Assembly: GCF_000477435.1 (NCBI RefSeq)
Contig: NC_022576.1
Location: 1 to 64,000, forward strand
DNA length: 64,000 bases
Source of the DNA: Candidatus Symbiobacter mobilis CR
GTDB lineage: Bacteria; Pseudomonadota; Gammaproteobacteria; Burkholderiales; Burkholderiaceae_C
Direction of reading: 5' to 3'
The translations under genes were made by a program, and so were the position numbers. The notes beneath the pieces were generated by a model, which was not told the origin of the DNA, did no database searches, and saw nothing but the letters and a program-made list of their open reading frames with translations. Shown in pieces: positions 33,591 to 43,198 of this stretch. How positions within the stretch are numbered: position 1 is the stretch's first letter; each line of letters begins with the position of its first letter.

Positions 33591-34537
33591 TGGGATGCTG
33601 CAACTGCTGCGGAAGGTTCTGACTGGCGTGCTGCCACCTGCGCGGCCACTTCTGCGGCAAAGTCATCGCAGCGCTTTTCCATGCCTTCGCCCACGACGTA
33701 GAGCGTGAAGGCATGTACCGTCGTTGCAGCCGCACGCAGCATGGCTTCGACGCTGAGCTTGTCGTTTTTTACAAAGGGCTGCTGCAGCAAGGACACTTCT
33801 TTGAGGAATTTCTGCACGGATCCTTCGATGCGCTTGGCGACGATTTCTTCCGACTGCACGGATTTGCCAGCGGCCTTGGCGGTTTCGGCGTCTTCCGCAG
33901 CCTTGGCGGCGGCGATGGCGCGTTCCCGGGCCACCAACTCAGCCGAGACGTCTTGGGCAGACAAGGCGACGGGCTTCATGGCTGCGATGTGCATCGCGGC
34001 ATCACGTGCGGCGGTTTCGTCCCCGTCGTATTCGACGACGACGCCGATGCGGGTGCCGTGCAGGTACGAAGCCAGCTTGTGGCCAGAGGCAAAGCGGCGG
34101 AAGCGGCGGAAGCTCATGTTTTCCCCGATCTTCCCGATCAGCCCTTTGCGCACGTCTTCGAGCGTGGGGCCAAAGCCTTCGAGCGAGCAAGGCAGCGCGC
34201 CGAGTGCAGCCACGTCAGCAGGGTCATGCGCAGCAACGAGCGCTGCTGCCGCGTTGACCATGGCGAGGAAGCTGTCATTTTTGGAGACGAAGTCGGTTTC
34301 GCAATTGACTTCGATCAACGCCGAAGCACCGTTCCCGCCTGTGAAGTAGGCCACGACGCCTTCGGCGGTGACGCGGCTTGCAGCCTTGCCAGCCTTGTTG
34401 CCGAGCCGCACGCGCAGCAAATCTTCGGCTTTGTCGAGGTCTCCATCCGCTTCTGTCAACGCACGCTTGCACTCCATCATGGGAGCATCCGTTCTTGCAC
34501 GCAGTTGGGCCACCATGCCCGCAGTGATTGCTGCCAT
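33587..34537 (-). CDS. tsf: Elongation factor Ts
   Basis: Nucleotide exchange factor for EF-Tu. The 316-residue protein begins [20 protein letters not shown] with the UBA-like domain ([20 protein letters not shown]) and has [20 protein letters not shown] and [13 protein letters not shown]. It is slightly longer than the roughly 285-300 usual. ATG 34537 was chosen by family N-terminus. It is followed by pyrH with a four-base overlap. Confidence 0.97.
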   Translation of the reverse strand: MAAITAGMVAQLRARTDAPMMECKRALTEADGDLDKAEDLLRVRLGNKAGKAASRVTAEGVVAYFTGGNGASALIEVNCETDFVSKNDSFLAMVNAAAALVAAHDPADVAALGALPCSLEGFGPTLEDVRKGLIGKIGENMSFRRFRRFASGHKLASYLHGTRIGVVVEYDGDETAARDAAMHIAAMKPVALSAQDVSAELVARERAIAAAKAAEDAETAKAAGKSVQSEEIVAKRIEGSVQKFLKEVSLLQQPFVKNDKLSVEAMLRAAATTVHAFTLYVVGEGMEKRCDDFAAEVAAQVAARQSEPSAAVAASQ

Positions 34538-34845
34538 AGATATTTTTCCTATCTTTTTTCGTTTGAAAACAATGTATTTCCTCCGACAACCGCTACGTTC
34601 GATGACGCGCCTGTGGGAGGAGCTACGAAAAGCCAACAATAAGGCCGAGGAATCAGCCAGTAATTAAGCCAACAACGCCAGCCAACAACAAGGCCCACAA
34701 CCCAATAGGGCAAGGCAAACTACAAAGCACACCGGAACGGCCATCGGGGGCCATTTCCGCTGGTGTGCCCGGGATGCCGAGAATGCGAGGGATTCCCTGG
34801 GAGCCCGACAAGCTCCTGGCATCGTTGATGGTGCTCAGGCGATGT
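34538..34845. other. 308-bp rpsB-tsf intergenic region
   Basis: No gene. Between rpsB and tsf on the - strand there is one clear hairpin: GGAACGGCC at 34734-34742 pairs with GGCCATTTCC at about 34749-34758 (one mismatch). It may attenuate or end rpsB transcripts so that tsf is set independently. Nothing else recognised. Confidence 0.4.
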
Positions 34846-35607
34846 TCAGGCCCGGGATTCCTCGGACTCTTCCACCTCGACGAACTCGTCCCCCGCAGCG
34901 GCGTGGACGATCTTGACCACTTCTTCCACCGCATTGGCGCGGCCTTCGAGCACGGCATCCGCAATGCCCTGTGCATACAGCGCCACGGCTTTGGCGGCGT
35001 CATCGTTGCCGGGGATCACGTACTCGATTCCCTCGGGACTGTGGTTGGTATCGACGATGGCAACGAGGGGAATCCCACACTTGCGTGCTTCGGACACAGC
35101 GATTTTGTGGTAACCCACGTCGATGAGGAAGATGGCATCGGGTAGCTTGGTCATATCCTGAATGCCGCCGATGTCGCGTTCGAGCTTCGTCAATTCGCGG
35201 GTGAAGGTGAGTTGTTCCTTCTTGCTCATGCCATCAAGGCCAGCTTCCTGGCGTGCCTTCATTTCCTTGAGGCGCTTGAGTGACGTCTTGACGGTATTGA
35301 AATTCGTCAACATCCCGCCGAGCCAGCGTTGATCGACATAGGGCATACCGGCGCGGCGCGCTTCCGTCGCCACGATTTCGCGAGACTGCCTTTTGGTGCC
35401 GACCATCAATACTGTGCCGCGCCGGGCAGCGACCTGGCGCACGAACTGGGTAGCCGCCAGATACATTGGCAGCGTGTTTTCCAGGTTGATGATGTGGATC
35501 TTGTTGCGGTGGCCGAAAATGTACGGGGCCATTTTCGGGTTCCAGAAGCGGGTTTGGTGGCCAAAATGCACACCGGCTTCCAGCATTTCGCGCATGGTGA
35601 CTGACAT
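34846..35607 (-). CDS. rpsB: 30S ribosomal protein S2
   Basis: Structural protein of the small subunit. The 253-residue product starts [20 protein letters not shown] and contains [38 protein letters not shown] and [20 protein letters not shown]. The frame extends upstream, but ATG 35607 is the family start. It heads the - strand operon. Confidence 0.98.
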   Translation of the reverse strand: MSVTMREMLEAGVHFGHQTRFWNPKMAPYIFGHRNKIHIINLENTLPMYLAATQFVRQVAARRGTVLMVGTKRQSREIVATEARRAGMPYVDQRWLGGMLTNFNTVKTSLKRLKEMKARQEAGLDGMSKKEQLTFTRELTKLERDIGGIQDMTKLPDAIFLIDVGYHKIAVSEARKCGIPLVAIVDTNHSPEGIEYVIPGNDDAAKAVALYAQGIADAVLEGRANAVEEVVKIVHAAAGDEFVEVEESEESRA

Positions 35608-35974
35608 GGGGAACGTCCAGAGGTTGGGGTCTAGAATCCAGCCGCTATGCCATGTGGAATCCCGCACTGCTGCTGCAGTTTTTGGGGTACAGGGCACACC
35701 TTCTGAGGCTGGGTTGAGATTTGTTGCGAGCAGCCATCCCAGTTGCAGTGCGAGCACTGCACAGTCGATGTCCGTCGAACCTGATGAGTATATCGGGCGC
35801 TCCAGTTTGGGCACTCCAGTGGGATCAGCGGATAAGCGGATACTGCTTCCAGCGTCCACAGCGTCCCTCCAGCGAATCGTTCCCCTCCGAACCTTTACCA
35901 TTGCCTTGATCGCGTTCGATGACCGTGCTCATCTTGGCTTCCAGTCTTAGAACCTATTTCTACAATCGACTGCT
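35608..35974. other. Divergent upstream region of rpsB and the zapA pair
   Basis: A 367-bp gap between the - strand rpsB start and the + strand coiled-coil gene. It must hold the rpsB operon promoter and any 5' leader. I could not pick a convincing -35/-10 pair or a known leader RNA by eye. Confidence 0.4.
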
Positions 35975-36346
35975 ATGGCTCATTCCATCTCTTCCTCCGT
36001 CGAGGATTCCCCGCTCGTCGACAGGGTTGCCGCCCTGGTCGATCGTCTGCTTGCGCATTGCGAGGGTCTGCATCGCGCCAATGTGGTGCTGCAGGAACAA
36101 CTGGCAGTGGTCGTCGCCGACCGCGATGCCTTGCGCCAGCGTATGGATCAGGCCCGTGCGCAAATCGAAAGTGTGCTCCAGCATTTGCCGACTTTGCCTA
36201 TCGGCGTGATGGGCACTGTCGCCGAAGAGTTGGCTGGTGGTATGACTAACGATAGAGCTAACGATAAAACTAACGAGAAAGCGGATGCGTCGTCGCAGAA
36301 CGACGAGCCGACGTCTTCTTCCTACTTGCAGGGGATTGCGCCATGA
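35975..36346 (+). CDS. Short coiled-coil protein upstream of zapA
   Basis: A 123-residue protein predicted to form a coiled coil over about residues 10-75 (LVDRVAALVDRLLAHCEGLH, then a heptad-rich stretch to QARAQIESVLQHL), followed by a low-complexity Asn/Asp/Lys tail. Its place directly before zapA, overlapping it as ATGA, matches the small ZapB-like/TIGR02449-type proteins of betaproteobacteria. A role in cell division is inferred only from this context. Confidence 0.7.
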   Translation: MAHSISSSVEDSPLVDRVAALVDRLLAHCEGLHRANVVLQEQLAVVVADRDALRQRMDQARAQIESVLQHLPTLPIGVMGTVAEELAGGMTNDRANDKTNEKADASSQNDEPTSSSYLQGIAP

Positions 36347-36792
36347 TGCGGCTCCAAGTGCAGATCATGGGTCAAAGCTACAACTTGACCTGCCCCGAAG
36401 AAGACGAAGCGCTGATACGTGAGGCGGTTCGTTGCGTACGGGAAGATACGGACAGGATTCTGGAATCCGGCAAGCTCCAGCAGCACGAGCGCATCGCTGT
36501 GCTGGTTGCGCTCAATGCTGCCTTCGACAGGCTAGCCAGCGCGGCTGCCGCCAAGCAGGGCGATACATCTCAAGCCGGTTCCGATGCGGCGCATGCCGCC
36601 GAATTGCGAGTTCGCGCCCATGAGCAGCGTGTGCTTTCCGAATTGCTCGACCGGGTAACTCGCGCACTGCCCGTAGAGGCATCACATGCTGGCGAGTCTG
36701 CCCCAGTCGATGCGGCTCCATCGTCGATGGCAGCGTCGTTTACAGCGCCATCCACCCCTGCCATGACTTTGCCAAGACACCCCGAATCATGA
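36343..36792 (+). CDS. zapA: Cell division protein ZapA
   Basis: Binds and cross-links FtsZ filaments at the Z ring. The 149-residue protein begins with LQVQIMGQSYNLTCPEEDEA followed by VRCVREDTDRI and ERIAVLVALNAAFDRL, the ZapA fold, then a long Ala/Ser/Pro tail from about residue 100. The tail is longer than in typical ZapA (about 100-110 residues). Confidence 0.88.
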   Translation: MMRLQVQIMGQSYNLTCPEEDEALIREAVRCVREDTDRILESGKLQQHERIAVLVALNAAFDRLASAAAAKQGDTSQAGSDAAHAAELRVRAHEQRVLSELLDRVTRALPVEASHAGESAPVDAAPSSMAASFTAPSTPAMTLPRHPES

Positions 36793-37113
36793 AAGTCATG
36801 GCAGTTTCCCTCACCCCCCAGCCCCTATCCCGCTGGGCGAGGGGAGCTTCGCAAAGCCGCTTCGCGACTTGTACAGTCATACGCTACTGACAGCACTGTC
36901 AACCCATCGCAGCCGTTTGCTCCACCTTGCCCCTTTTGTCGTTGCAGGGCTTTGGTTTGAGGGCAGTGGGGGGTAGCGGTGGAGTTGTTATTGCATTCTC
37001 TGCATGATCCCGCCGATGTTGCTGCTGTGTCATTCCCATTCCATGCCTGCGTTGCTGCCTTTCATTGTTGGCGTAGTTGGCGTGGATAGCACGGTTCGCG
37101 TGAAGGTGGTCTG
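36793..37113. repeat. zapA-mlaF gap with a REP-like repeat
   Basis: A 321-bp gap. At about 36820-36865 lies CCCGCTGGGCGAGGGGAGC and AAAGCCGCTTCGCGAC, a common proteobacterial intergenic repeat; a second unit occurs near 44278. 6S RNA often follows zapA in this group, so I looked for it, but no convincing 6S shape was found by eye. The rest probably holds the mla promoter. Confidence 0.45.
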
Positions 37114-37932
37114 ATGGCTACGGAATCGACTGCGCCGCTGCTGGCATTCCGCAATGTGTCGTTTGGTTATGCAGAGCGTGCGATTCTTGACGGCGTGTCG
37201 TTATCCATTCCCCGGGGCAAGGTTGTTGCGCTGATGGGCGCTTCGGGGGGGGGCAAGACCACCCTCCTGCGCTTGGTGGGTGCGCAAGTGCGCCCCTGGA
37301 GCGGGCAGGTGCTGTTCGATGGAGTCGACGTTCCGAGCATGGATAAACAGGCACTCTACGCAGCGCGGCGCCGCATGGGAATGCTCTTCCAGTTTGGCGC
37401 CCTGTTTGCCGATCTCACGGTGTTCGAGAACGTGGCCTTTCCCTTGCGCGAACACACGACCCTGCCGGAAGACCTGATTCGCGACGTGGTGTTGATGAAG
37501 CTCAACGCCGTGGGGTTGCGCGGTGCCCGCGACCTGATGCCCAGCGATTTGTCCGGCGGCATGGCGCGCAGGGTGGCAATGGCGCGTGCGATTGCCCTTG
37601 ACCCCGAACTCGTGATGTACGACGAACCCTTTGCGGGGCTGGATCCCATTTCTCTCGGCACCTCGGCGCGATTGATTCGGGAGTTCAACGACGCCATGGG
37701 GCTGACAAGCGTGCTCGTTTCGCACGATCTGGAGCATACGTTGGCGATTGCCGACGAAGTCATCATCCTGGCCAACGGCAAGGTGGCAATCCAGGGCACG
37801 CCCGAAGCCGTGCGCAGCAGCGACGACCCCCTGGTCCGCCAGTACGTCTATGCCTTGCCCGATGGCCCTGTGCGCTTTCACTATCCGTGTGTTTCCGTTG
37901 AGGCGGAGTTTGGCCCTGGGGGGAATGGTTGA
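37114..37932 (+). CDS. mlaF: Mla phospholipid transporter ATPase MlaF
   Basis: ATPase of the MlaFEDB complex, which moves phospholipids between the membranes and keeps the outer leaflet asymmetric. The 272-residue protein has Walker A GASGGGKTTLL, signature DLSGGMARRVAMARAIALDP and Walker B LVMYDEPFAGLDP, plus a distinctive LFQFGALFADLTVFENVAFP. It heads an operon mlaF-mlaE-mlaD-mlaA-mlaC-mlaB. Confidence 0.97.
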   Translation: MATESTAPLLAFRNVSFGYAERAILDGVSLSIPRGKVVALMGASGGGKTTLLRLVGAQVRPWSGQVLFDGVDVPSMDKQALYAARRRMGMLFQFGALFADLTVFENVAFPLREHTTLPEDLIRDVVLMKLNAVGLRGARDLMPSDLSGGMARRVAMARAIALDPELVMYDEPFAGLDPISLGTSARLIREFNDAMGLTSVLVSHDLEHTLAIADEVIILANGKVAIQGTPEAVRSSDDPLVRQYVYALPDGPVRFHYPCVSVEAEFGPGGNG

Positions 37933-38711
37933 TGGGTACGTGGCTGGCTGTGGTGGGGCGTTTCGTCCGGTGCAGCATGGCAGACCTAGGCTATGGCGCA
38001 CGGCTATTTGTGCTGCTGTGCCTAAGCTTGGGGTATGCCATTCGTCGCAATCGCTTGGTGCGCGAGCAGGTGCATTTCCTCGGGAACCATTCGCTGCCGA
38101 TCATTGCGGTGGCGGGGCTTTTCGTCGGATTTGTCTTTGGTTTGCAGGGGTACTATGCTCTCCAGCGTTACGGTTCGGCAGAGTCGCTGGGCCTGCTGGT
38201 GACCTTGAGTCTGGTTCGTGAATTGGGGCCGGTCGTCACTGCGTTGCTCTTCGCAGGCCGGGCAGGCACCTCATTGACTGCGGAAATCGGGCTGATGAAG
38301 GCGGGAGAGCAGCTCAGCGTGCTCGAAATGATGGCCGTCGACCCTGTGCGCCGCGTGCTTGCCGTGCGGTTCTGGGCCGGCGTCTTCACCATGCCTTGGC
38401 TTGCGGCGGTGTTCAGCGCTACCGGGGTGTTTGGCGGGTGGATCGTTGGCGTGTCGATGATCGGCGTCGATGGCGGTGCGTTCTGGAGCCAGATTCAGGG
38501 TGGTGTCGATGTGTTGCAGGATTTGGGCAATGGGGTCGTCAAAAGCATCGTGTTTGGCGTAGCGGTGACGTTCATTGCGCTATTACAGGGCTACGTTGCC
38601 TTGGCTACGCCAGAAGGGGTAGCGCGTGCGATCACCCGTACCGTCGTGATGGCTTCGTTAACGGTGCTGGGGTTGGACTTCATCCTGACAGCGATGATGT
38701 TTACGGTGTAA
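37932..38711 (+). CDS. mlaE: Mla permease MlaE
   Basis: Inner-membrane permease of the Mla system. The 259-residue protein has five or so membrane segments and the conserved ALLFAGRAGTSLTAEIGLMK and VDPVRRVLAVRFWAGVFTMP blocks of the MlaE/YrbE family. The ATG 37932 overlaps the mlaF stop. Confidence 0.96.
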   Translation: MGTWLAVVGRFVRCSMADLGYGARLFVLLCLSLGYAIRRNRLVREQVHFLGNHSLPIIAVAGLFVGFVFGLQGYYALQRYGSAESLGLLVTLSLVRELGPVVTALLFAGRAGTSLTAEIGLMKAGEQLSVLEMMAVDPVRRVLAVRFWAGVFTMPWLAAVFSATGVFGGWIVGVSMIGVDGGAFWSQIQGGVDVLQDLGNGVVKSIVFGVAVTFIALLQGYVALATPEGVARAITRTVVMASLTVLGLDFILTAMMFTV

Positions 38712-38776
38712 AGATGGCGGTGGGACGATACCGTTCAGTTCGGTGGATTCATTGAGGTAATGAGGAGAACTGGTGC

Positions 38777-39232
38777 ATGCAATGCTCCAAACATGATGTA
38801 TGGGTTGGTTTCTTCGTCGTCGTGGGCACGGTGGCGATGTTGTTTTTGGCACTGCAAGCGGCCAATTTGCTGTCGTTTTCGTTCCAGCAGACTTATCGCG
38901 TGGACGCGATGTTCGACAACATTGGCGGGCTGAAGCCCAAGGCGGCGGTCAAGAGCGCAGGGGTCGTCGTCGGCCGTGTCGAAGCGATTGCTTTTGACGA
39001 CAAGACGTTCCGGGCCAGGGTCACGCTCGCGATGGAGAGCCGCTACACCTTCCCTAAGGACAGCTCGCTAAAAATCCTGACCAGTGGCTTATTGGGAGAC
39101 CAGTACCTGGGCATCGAAGCAGGCGCTGCGGAGCAAACCCTGGCGCAAGGCGATGTCATCGCCAGTACGCAATCCGCCGTGGTGCTGGAAAACCTCATCG
39201 GCCAATTCCTGTATGGCAAGGCTTCGGAATAG
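38777..39232 (+). CDS. mlaD: Mla substrate-binding protein MlaD
   Basis: Membrane-anchored MCE-domain protein of the Mla complex. The 151-residue protein has one N-terminal membrane helix (VGFFVVVGTVAMLFLALQAA) and a single MCE domain (DAMFDNIGGLKPKAAVKSAG, then LGIEAGAAEQ). Ribosome site AGGAG lies upstream of ATG 38777. Confidence 0.96.
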   Translation: MQCSKHDVWVGFFVVVGTVAMLFLALQAANLLSFSFQQTYRVDAMFDNIGGLKPKAAVKSAGVVVGRVEAIAFDDKTFRARVTLAMESRYTFPKDSSLKILTSGLLGDQYLGIEAGAAEQTLAQGDVIASTQSAVVLENLIGQFLYGKASE

Positions 39233-39260
39233 TCATCTGCCACATACCCCCCTGACAGCC

Positions 39261-40022
39261 ATGGAAAGCCGTGTTGGCATCGGCGCAATCTTGGTAGCCG
39301 CGCTGTGGATCGGTGGTTGTGCCACGCCACCGCAGGCTGTGGTGTACGACCCCTGGGAGTCGTGGAATCGTTCGGTCTATCGCTTCAATGATGCGATGGA
39401 TCGCTCGGTGCTGCGCCCGGTGGCCAGTGCGTACCGCGACACGGTGCCCCAGCCTGTGCGCAGCGGCGTGGGGAATTTTTTCGACAACGTGCAGGATTTG
39501 TGGTCGGCGTTGCAGCATGGCTTGCAGGGCCGGGGGCAGGATGCAGCGACGAGTGCGTTGCGCTTTGGCGTCAATACGACGCTGGGGGTGTATGGGGTGC
39601 TCGACGTGGCGACGGCAATGAATCTCGACCGCCAGCCCAACGACTTTGGCCGCACCTTGGGGGAATGGGGCGTGGGGGAAGGCCCGTACATGGTGCTGCC
39701 TTTCTTCGGGCCTTCGACCTTGCGCGATACCGCTGGACTGGCTTGGGATCGCAGAGCACAATGGATGACTGCACTCGACCATGTACCGACCCGCAACGCC
39801 ACGACGGTGCTGTATGTCGCGCATCGCCGTGCGCAGTTTCTCGATGCCATGCAGATGCTGGACGAGGTCGCACTCGATCCCTACGCTTTCACCCGGGATG
39901 TGTATGTGCAGCGCCGCCGAAGCTTGTCCACCGACGGTGGAATCCCCCCCCAGGATGATGCAGCCTGGGATGCCGAGGACTTGGCCCCCCGCGTGGGGGA
40001 TGGACAGTCAACTTCACAATGA
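39261..40022 (+). CDS. mlaA: Outer-membrane lipoprotein MlaA (VacJ)
   Basis: Lipoprotein that removes mislocalised phospholipids from the outer leaflet. The 253-residue precursor has a lipobox at IGGC (Cys near residue 20), then YDPWESWNRSVYRFNDAMDR and NFFDNVQDLWSALQHGLQGR, GVGEGPYMVLPFFGPSTLRD, all MlaA hallmarks. It is inserted between mlaD and mlaC, as in many Burkholderiales. ATG 39261 is preferred over upstream starts overlapping mlaD. Confidence 0.96.
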   Translation: MESRVGIGAILVAALWIGGCATPPQAVVYDPWESWNRSVYRFNDAMDRSVLRPVASAYRDTVPQPVRSGVGNFFDNVQDLWSALQHGLQGRGQDAATSALRFGVNTTLGVYGVLDVATAMNLDRQPNDFGRTLGEWGVGEGPYMVLPFFGPSTLRDTAGLAWDRRAQWMTALDHVPTRNATTVLYVAHRRAQFLDAMQMLDEVALDPYAFTRDVYVQRRRSLSTDGGIPPQDDAAWDAEDLAPRVGDGQSTSQ

Positions 40023-40714
40023 TCTGGAGCCAGAAAATGCGTACACCATGGAATAGTTTGCGTGCCCTGCGTTGGGCAATGTGGCTGGTGTTGTGGGCAG
40101 TGTGTGGGTGGGGATTGCCAGCGTGGGCGCGGGCCGCCGTGGAAGCGCCCGATGCCCTGGTCGAGCGAATCACCCAGGAAGCGCTCGACGCGATGCAGCA
40201 AGACAAGGCCGTGCAGGCGGGGGACATCTCCCGCATCACCGAAATCCTCGACCAGAAAGTCATGCCGTATCTGCACTTTCGCCGCATGACGGCGTCTGCG
40301 GTAGGGCCTGCATGGCGAAAGGCCACCGAGGAACAGCGCCAAAAGCTGGAGGCCGAATTCAAGCTGCTGCTTGTACGCACCTACGCCAATGCGATGAGCC
40401 AGGCCAAAAACGTGACATTCACGATCAAGCCGATGCGTTCGACCCCCCAAGACCAGGAAGTGACTGTTCGCACCCTCGTTCGTGGGGCAGGCGAGCCGAT
40501 CCAGCTCGACTACCGGTTGGAGAAAGCGCCCGATGCCCCCGGGGGCTGGAAGATTTTCAATCTCAACGTATTGGGGATCTGGCTGGTCGATACCTACCGC
40601 AGCCAATTTGCGCCGATCGTCAACGCCAAGGGCGTGGATGGCTTGGTTTTGACCCTGATCGAGCGGAACAAGGCCACCCCGGCGCAGGCTGCGTCCCGTC
40701 CTGCAAAGGGTTGA
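40019..40714 (+). CDS. mlaC: Periplasmic phospholipid carrier MlaC
   Basis: Shuttles phospholipid between MlaA and MlaFEDB (Ttg2D family). The 231-residue precursor has a leader ending WARA near residue 40, then the MlaC domain with VMPYLHFRRMTASAVGPAWR and LLLVRTYANAMSQAKN and WKIFNLNVLGIWLVDTYR. The ATG 40019 overlaps the mlaA stop as ATGA; ATG 40037 is an alternative. Confidence 0.95.
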   Translation: MIWSQKMRTPWNSLRALRWAMWLVLWAVCGWGLPAWARAAVEAPDALVERITQEALDAMQQDKAVQAGDISRITEILDQKVMPYLHFRRMTASAVGPAWRKATEEQRQKLEAEFKLLLVRTYANAMSQAKNVTFTIKPMRSTPQDQEVTVRTLVRGAGEPIQLDYRLEKAPDAPGGWKIFNLNVLGIWLVDTYRSQFAPIVNAKGVDGLVLTLIERNKATPAQAASRPAKG

Positions 40715-40717
40715 GGC

Positions 40718-41011
40718 ATGGTGGCGTTACCGCCGGAGCTAACCCAGCACACGGCTGCGCAATGCCTTCCGGGCTGTCTGGCGGCGCTGCGGGCTGAAGC
40801 AGCCGGGGCAGGCACCGCGAGGGATGCGGTATCCACGGTGGAGGTCGATGCAGCAGAGGTGCAGCGCTTCGATTCTGTTGCGCTGGCAGTGCTCTTGGCC
40901 TTGCGCCGTGAGGCACTCTTGCTGGGCAAAGGCTACGCTGTGCGCAACCTGCCTGTGGGGCTACAAAGGCTGGCCACGCTTTACGGTATCGATACGCTCC
41001 TGCTTGCGTAG
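40718..41011 (+). CDS. mlaB: STAS-domain protein MlaB
   Basis: Cytoplasmic regulator that binds MlaF. The 97-residue protein has the STAS pattern VEVDAAEVQRFDSVALAVLL. Start ATG 40718 is 3 bp after the mlaC stop, and it is the last gene of the mla operon. Confidence 0.88.
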   Translation: MVALPPELTQHTAAQCLPGCLAALRAEAAGAGTARDAVSTVEVDAAEVQRFDSVALAVLLALRREALLLGKGYAVRNLPVGLQRLATLYGIDTLLLA

Positions 41012-41126
41012 GTGCGGTTCTTTGCGCTGCAGCGGCGCGGGACAAGCGCGACACCCAGGATCTGACCGGCCCGCTGGATCGGCAGATTCTCGACACTTGC
41101 GCTTTTGTGTAGAAGTGGTCTTTTTT

Positions 41127-41750
41127 ATGGCAAAAACTGGACCCTTTGATCAATACACAGACAGATACGATTACTGGTTTGATAGAAATCAGGAAATCTA
41201 TCTGGCGGAATTGGAAGCAATACGCCGGGCCATGCCGCCGCATCCGGTCAAAGGGTTGGAAGTGGGCGTGGGTTCAGGAAAATTTGCTGCGCCGTTTGGG
41301 ATCCAAATCGGTGTCGAACCTTCTGCAAATATGGCTTGCAAAGCCGAAAGACTGGGCATCAGCGTTTTTCGGAACGTTGCGGAACATTTGCCGTTTGCAG
41401 ATATGGAATTCGAGATGGTGTTGATGGTGGCCACGATTTGTTTTGTGGACAATGTTCTCGCTTCGTTCCAAGAGGCATTTCGCGTTTTGCAACCTCACGG
41501 ATGCATGATTGTGGGATTTGTCGATAAAGAAAGTGCATTGGGTAAAAAATATATAGACCACTCGACTACCAGCGTTTTTTACAAAGATGCAACGTTTTTC
41601 TCCGTTCCGGAAGTGGTGCGATATCTGACGGATGCCGGTTTTGTCGATTTGACGTTTCAGCAGACATTGATCCCAGGAGCAAAACAAGGAAAAGTAGAAG
41701 ATGGATGGGGCCAAGGAGCTTTTGTGGTCGCCAAAGGGGTGAAAGGGTAG
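41127..41750 (+). CDS. Class I SAM-dependent methyltransferase
   Basis: A 207-residue Methyltransf_11-type enzyme. Motif I is KGLEVGVGSGKFAAPFGI near residue 37-55, then VEPSANMACKAERLG and AEHLPFADMEFEMVLMVATI, and the post-motif FREAFRVLQPHGCMIVGFV-like block (read as FQEAFRVLQPHGCMIVGFVD). Target unknown. ATG 41127 is chosen because the upstream frame lies in mlaB. Confidence 0.85.
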   Translation: MAKTGPFDQYTDRYDYWFDRNQEIYLAELEAIRRAMPPHPVKGLEVGVGSGKFAAPFGIQIGVEPSANMACKAERLGISVFRNVAEHLPFADMEFEMVLMVATICFVDNVLASFQEAFRVLQPHGCMIVGFVDKESALGKKYIDHSTTSVFYKDATFFSVPEVVRYLTDAGFVDLTFQQTLIPGAKQGKVEDGWGQGAFVVAKGVKG

Positions 41751-41862
41751 CCCCACCTTATCTCAGGGGGATGGCACACGCACTCATTGGCGGTAATGTA
41801 GGTGGGGGATGCAGCTCTCTAATGTGTCACGCTTGGTGTGAATGATGAGAAGCTTCGGCTTG

Positions 41863-42778
41863 GAGCCTATTTCGGTATGCTAATGATATATAATGTTCAT
41901 CATCATAGTTGCAATAACCTGGATGAGGAAAATTATGGGTTTGGTATTTCATTATGATGAGTGGAGATTGCATGATACACTATGGGAAATAATAAAATTA
42001 TCGCTCCCTGAACCCAAAAAACATCCCCTGGGTTGCCATAATCCGCGTGTATCTGATCGTAGCGCAATGAACGCAATTCTTTTCGTATTGCGAATTGGCT
42101 GCCAGTGGAACGCCTTAAACATGACGAGAATTTGCTCGTGCAGTTCTGCCTATCGACGCTTTCGCGAATGGACGAAAGCGGGTGTATTTGCAGCCATTTG
42201 GGTACAACAATTGATCGAATACGAAAAATGCCGAGGCATCGATTGGGCATGGACATCCATGGATGGAGCGTTAACCAAAGCACCCCTAGCAGGTCAGCAA
42301 ACAACCGGGGCCAACCCAACAGATCGAGGCAAGCAAGGTGTCAAGCGCAGTGTGCTTACTGATGGTGCAGGCATACCGCTTGCCGTCGCCGTCGCCATCG
42401 ACGGTGCCAATCGGCACGACATGAAGTTGGTCAGGAGTACGCTGGAAGACATCAAAGCAAAACGACCAGACCCGACGGACATAAAACCACAAGGCATCTG
42501 CTTGGACAAAGGATACGATTATGATGAAGTAAGAGAGATCGTCAAAGAATTTGGCTTTACGGCGCACATTCGTTCCAGAGGCGAAGAAGCTAAATCTATA
42601 AAGCAAGAAGCTGGTTTCAAGGCACGGCGCTGGGTAGTAGAACGTACACATAGCTGGATGAATCGCTTTCGCCGAATTCTGGTTCGTTGGGAAAAACTTC
42701 CCGAAACGTATATCGCCATGTTGCACCTCACTTGCGCCCTAATCACTTTAAGGGCATATTGCCTACCGAAATAGGCTC
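41863..42778 (+). mobile_element. IS5-family insertion sequence, copy 1
   Basis: A 916-bp element bounded by inverted repeats: GAGCCTATTTCGGTA at 41863 and its complement ending GGCTC at 42778. It is about 95% alike to the copy at 51051-51960, which lies in the opposite orientation. No matching target duplication is visible at its ends (TTG left, TAA right), so at least one flank has been altered. Confidence 0.9.
41893..42774 (+). CDS. IS5-family DDE transposase
   Basis: A 293-residue transposase filling the element. It contains TSMDGALTKAPLAGQQTTGA, VAIDGANRHDMKLVRSTL, ICLDKGYDYDEVREIVKEFG and RRWVVERTHSWMNRFRRIL, giving the Asp, Asp and Glu catalytic pattern of the IS5/IS1031 type. The reading frame is intact. 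ATG 41935 is a shorter possible start. It differs from copy 2 by a two-residue VA insertion. Confidence 0.92.
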   Translation: MFIIIVAITWMRKIMGLVFHYDEWRLHDTLWEIIKLSLPEPKKHPLGCHNPRVSDRSAMNAILFVLRIGCQWNALNMTRICSCSSAYRRFREWTKAGVFAAIWVQQLIEYEKCRGIDWAWTSMDGALTKAPLAGQQTTGANPTDRGKQGVKRSVLTDGAGIPLAVAVAIDGANRHDMKLVRSTLEDIKAKRPDPTDIKPQGICLDKGYDYDEVREIVKEFGFTAHIRSRGEEAKSIKQEAGFKARRWVVERTHSWMNRFRRILVRWEKLPETYIAMLHLTCALITLRAYCLPK

Positions 42779-42907
42779 TAAATTCTGCGTTTTTTCGTTT
42801 GTATATTTGAATTTATCGCAGACTCTAGAAATAGGTGATTATATAAATCAGACTAGTTCCGAAAAGTTGCGGTTTGTGAAAAAACGATGCTGTGCTGTGC
42901 TTGCGGT

Positions 42908-43198
42908 ATGACTGTATCAACTTTTGAATGGGATGAGGCAAAGAACCTCGTGAATCAGCATAAGCATGGGGTTTCGTTTTCCGATGCACAATTTGCTTTT
43001 TTGGATGCAAATCGCGTCATTGCCGAAGATATCGAACACAGTCAACGGGAAAAACGATATTACTGTTTCGGAATGGATCGAGAAGGTGCCGGAATTCTTA
43101 CGGTTCGGTTTACCTATCGATTCGGAAGAATACGAATCATTGGCGCTGGTTACTGGCGAAAAGGAAAGAAGATTTATGAACAAACAAATTCACTATAG
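42908..43198 (+). CDS. brnT: BrnT-family toxin
   Basis: A 96-residue ribonuclease toxin of the BrnT family: starts FEWDEAKNLVNQHKHGVSF, the hallmark WDxxKxxxNxxKHGVxF, and ends with VRFTYRFGRIRIIGAGYWRK, the conserved RxISAR-like strand. ATG 42908 is taken as start. It overlaps the antitoxin gene by 23 bp. It lies just right of an IS5 copy. Confidence 0.9.
   Translation: MTVSTFEWDEAKNLVNQHKHGVSFSDAQFAFLDANRVIAEDIEHSQREKRYYCFGMDREGAGILTVRFTYRFGRIRIIGAGYWRKGKKIYEQTNSL

Noticed and set aside
36793..37113. 6S RNA after zapA
   Set aside because: Location fits, but no long helical rod with a central bulge could be made out by eye.
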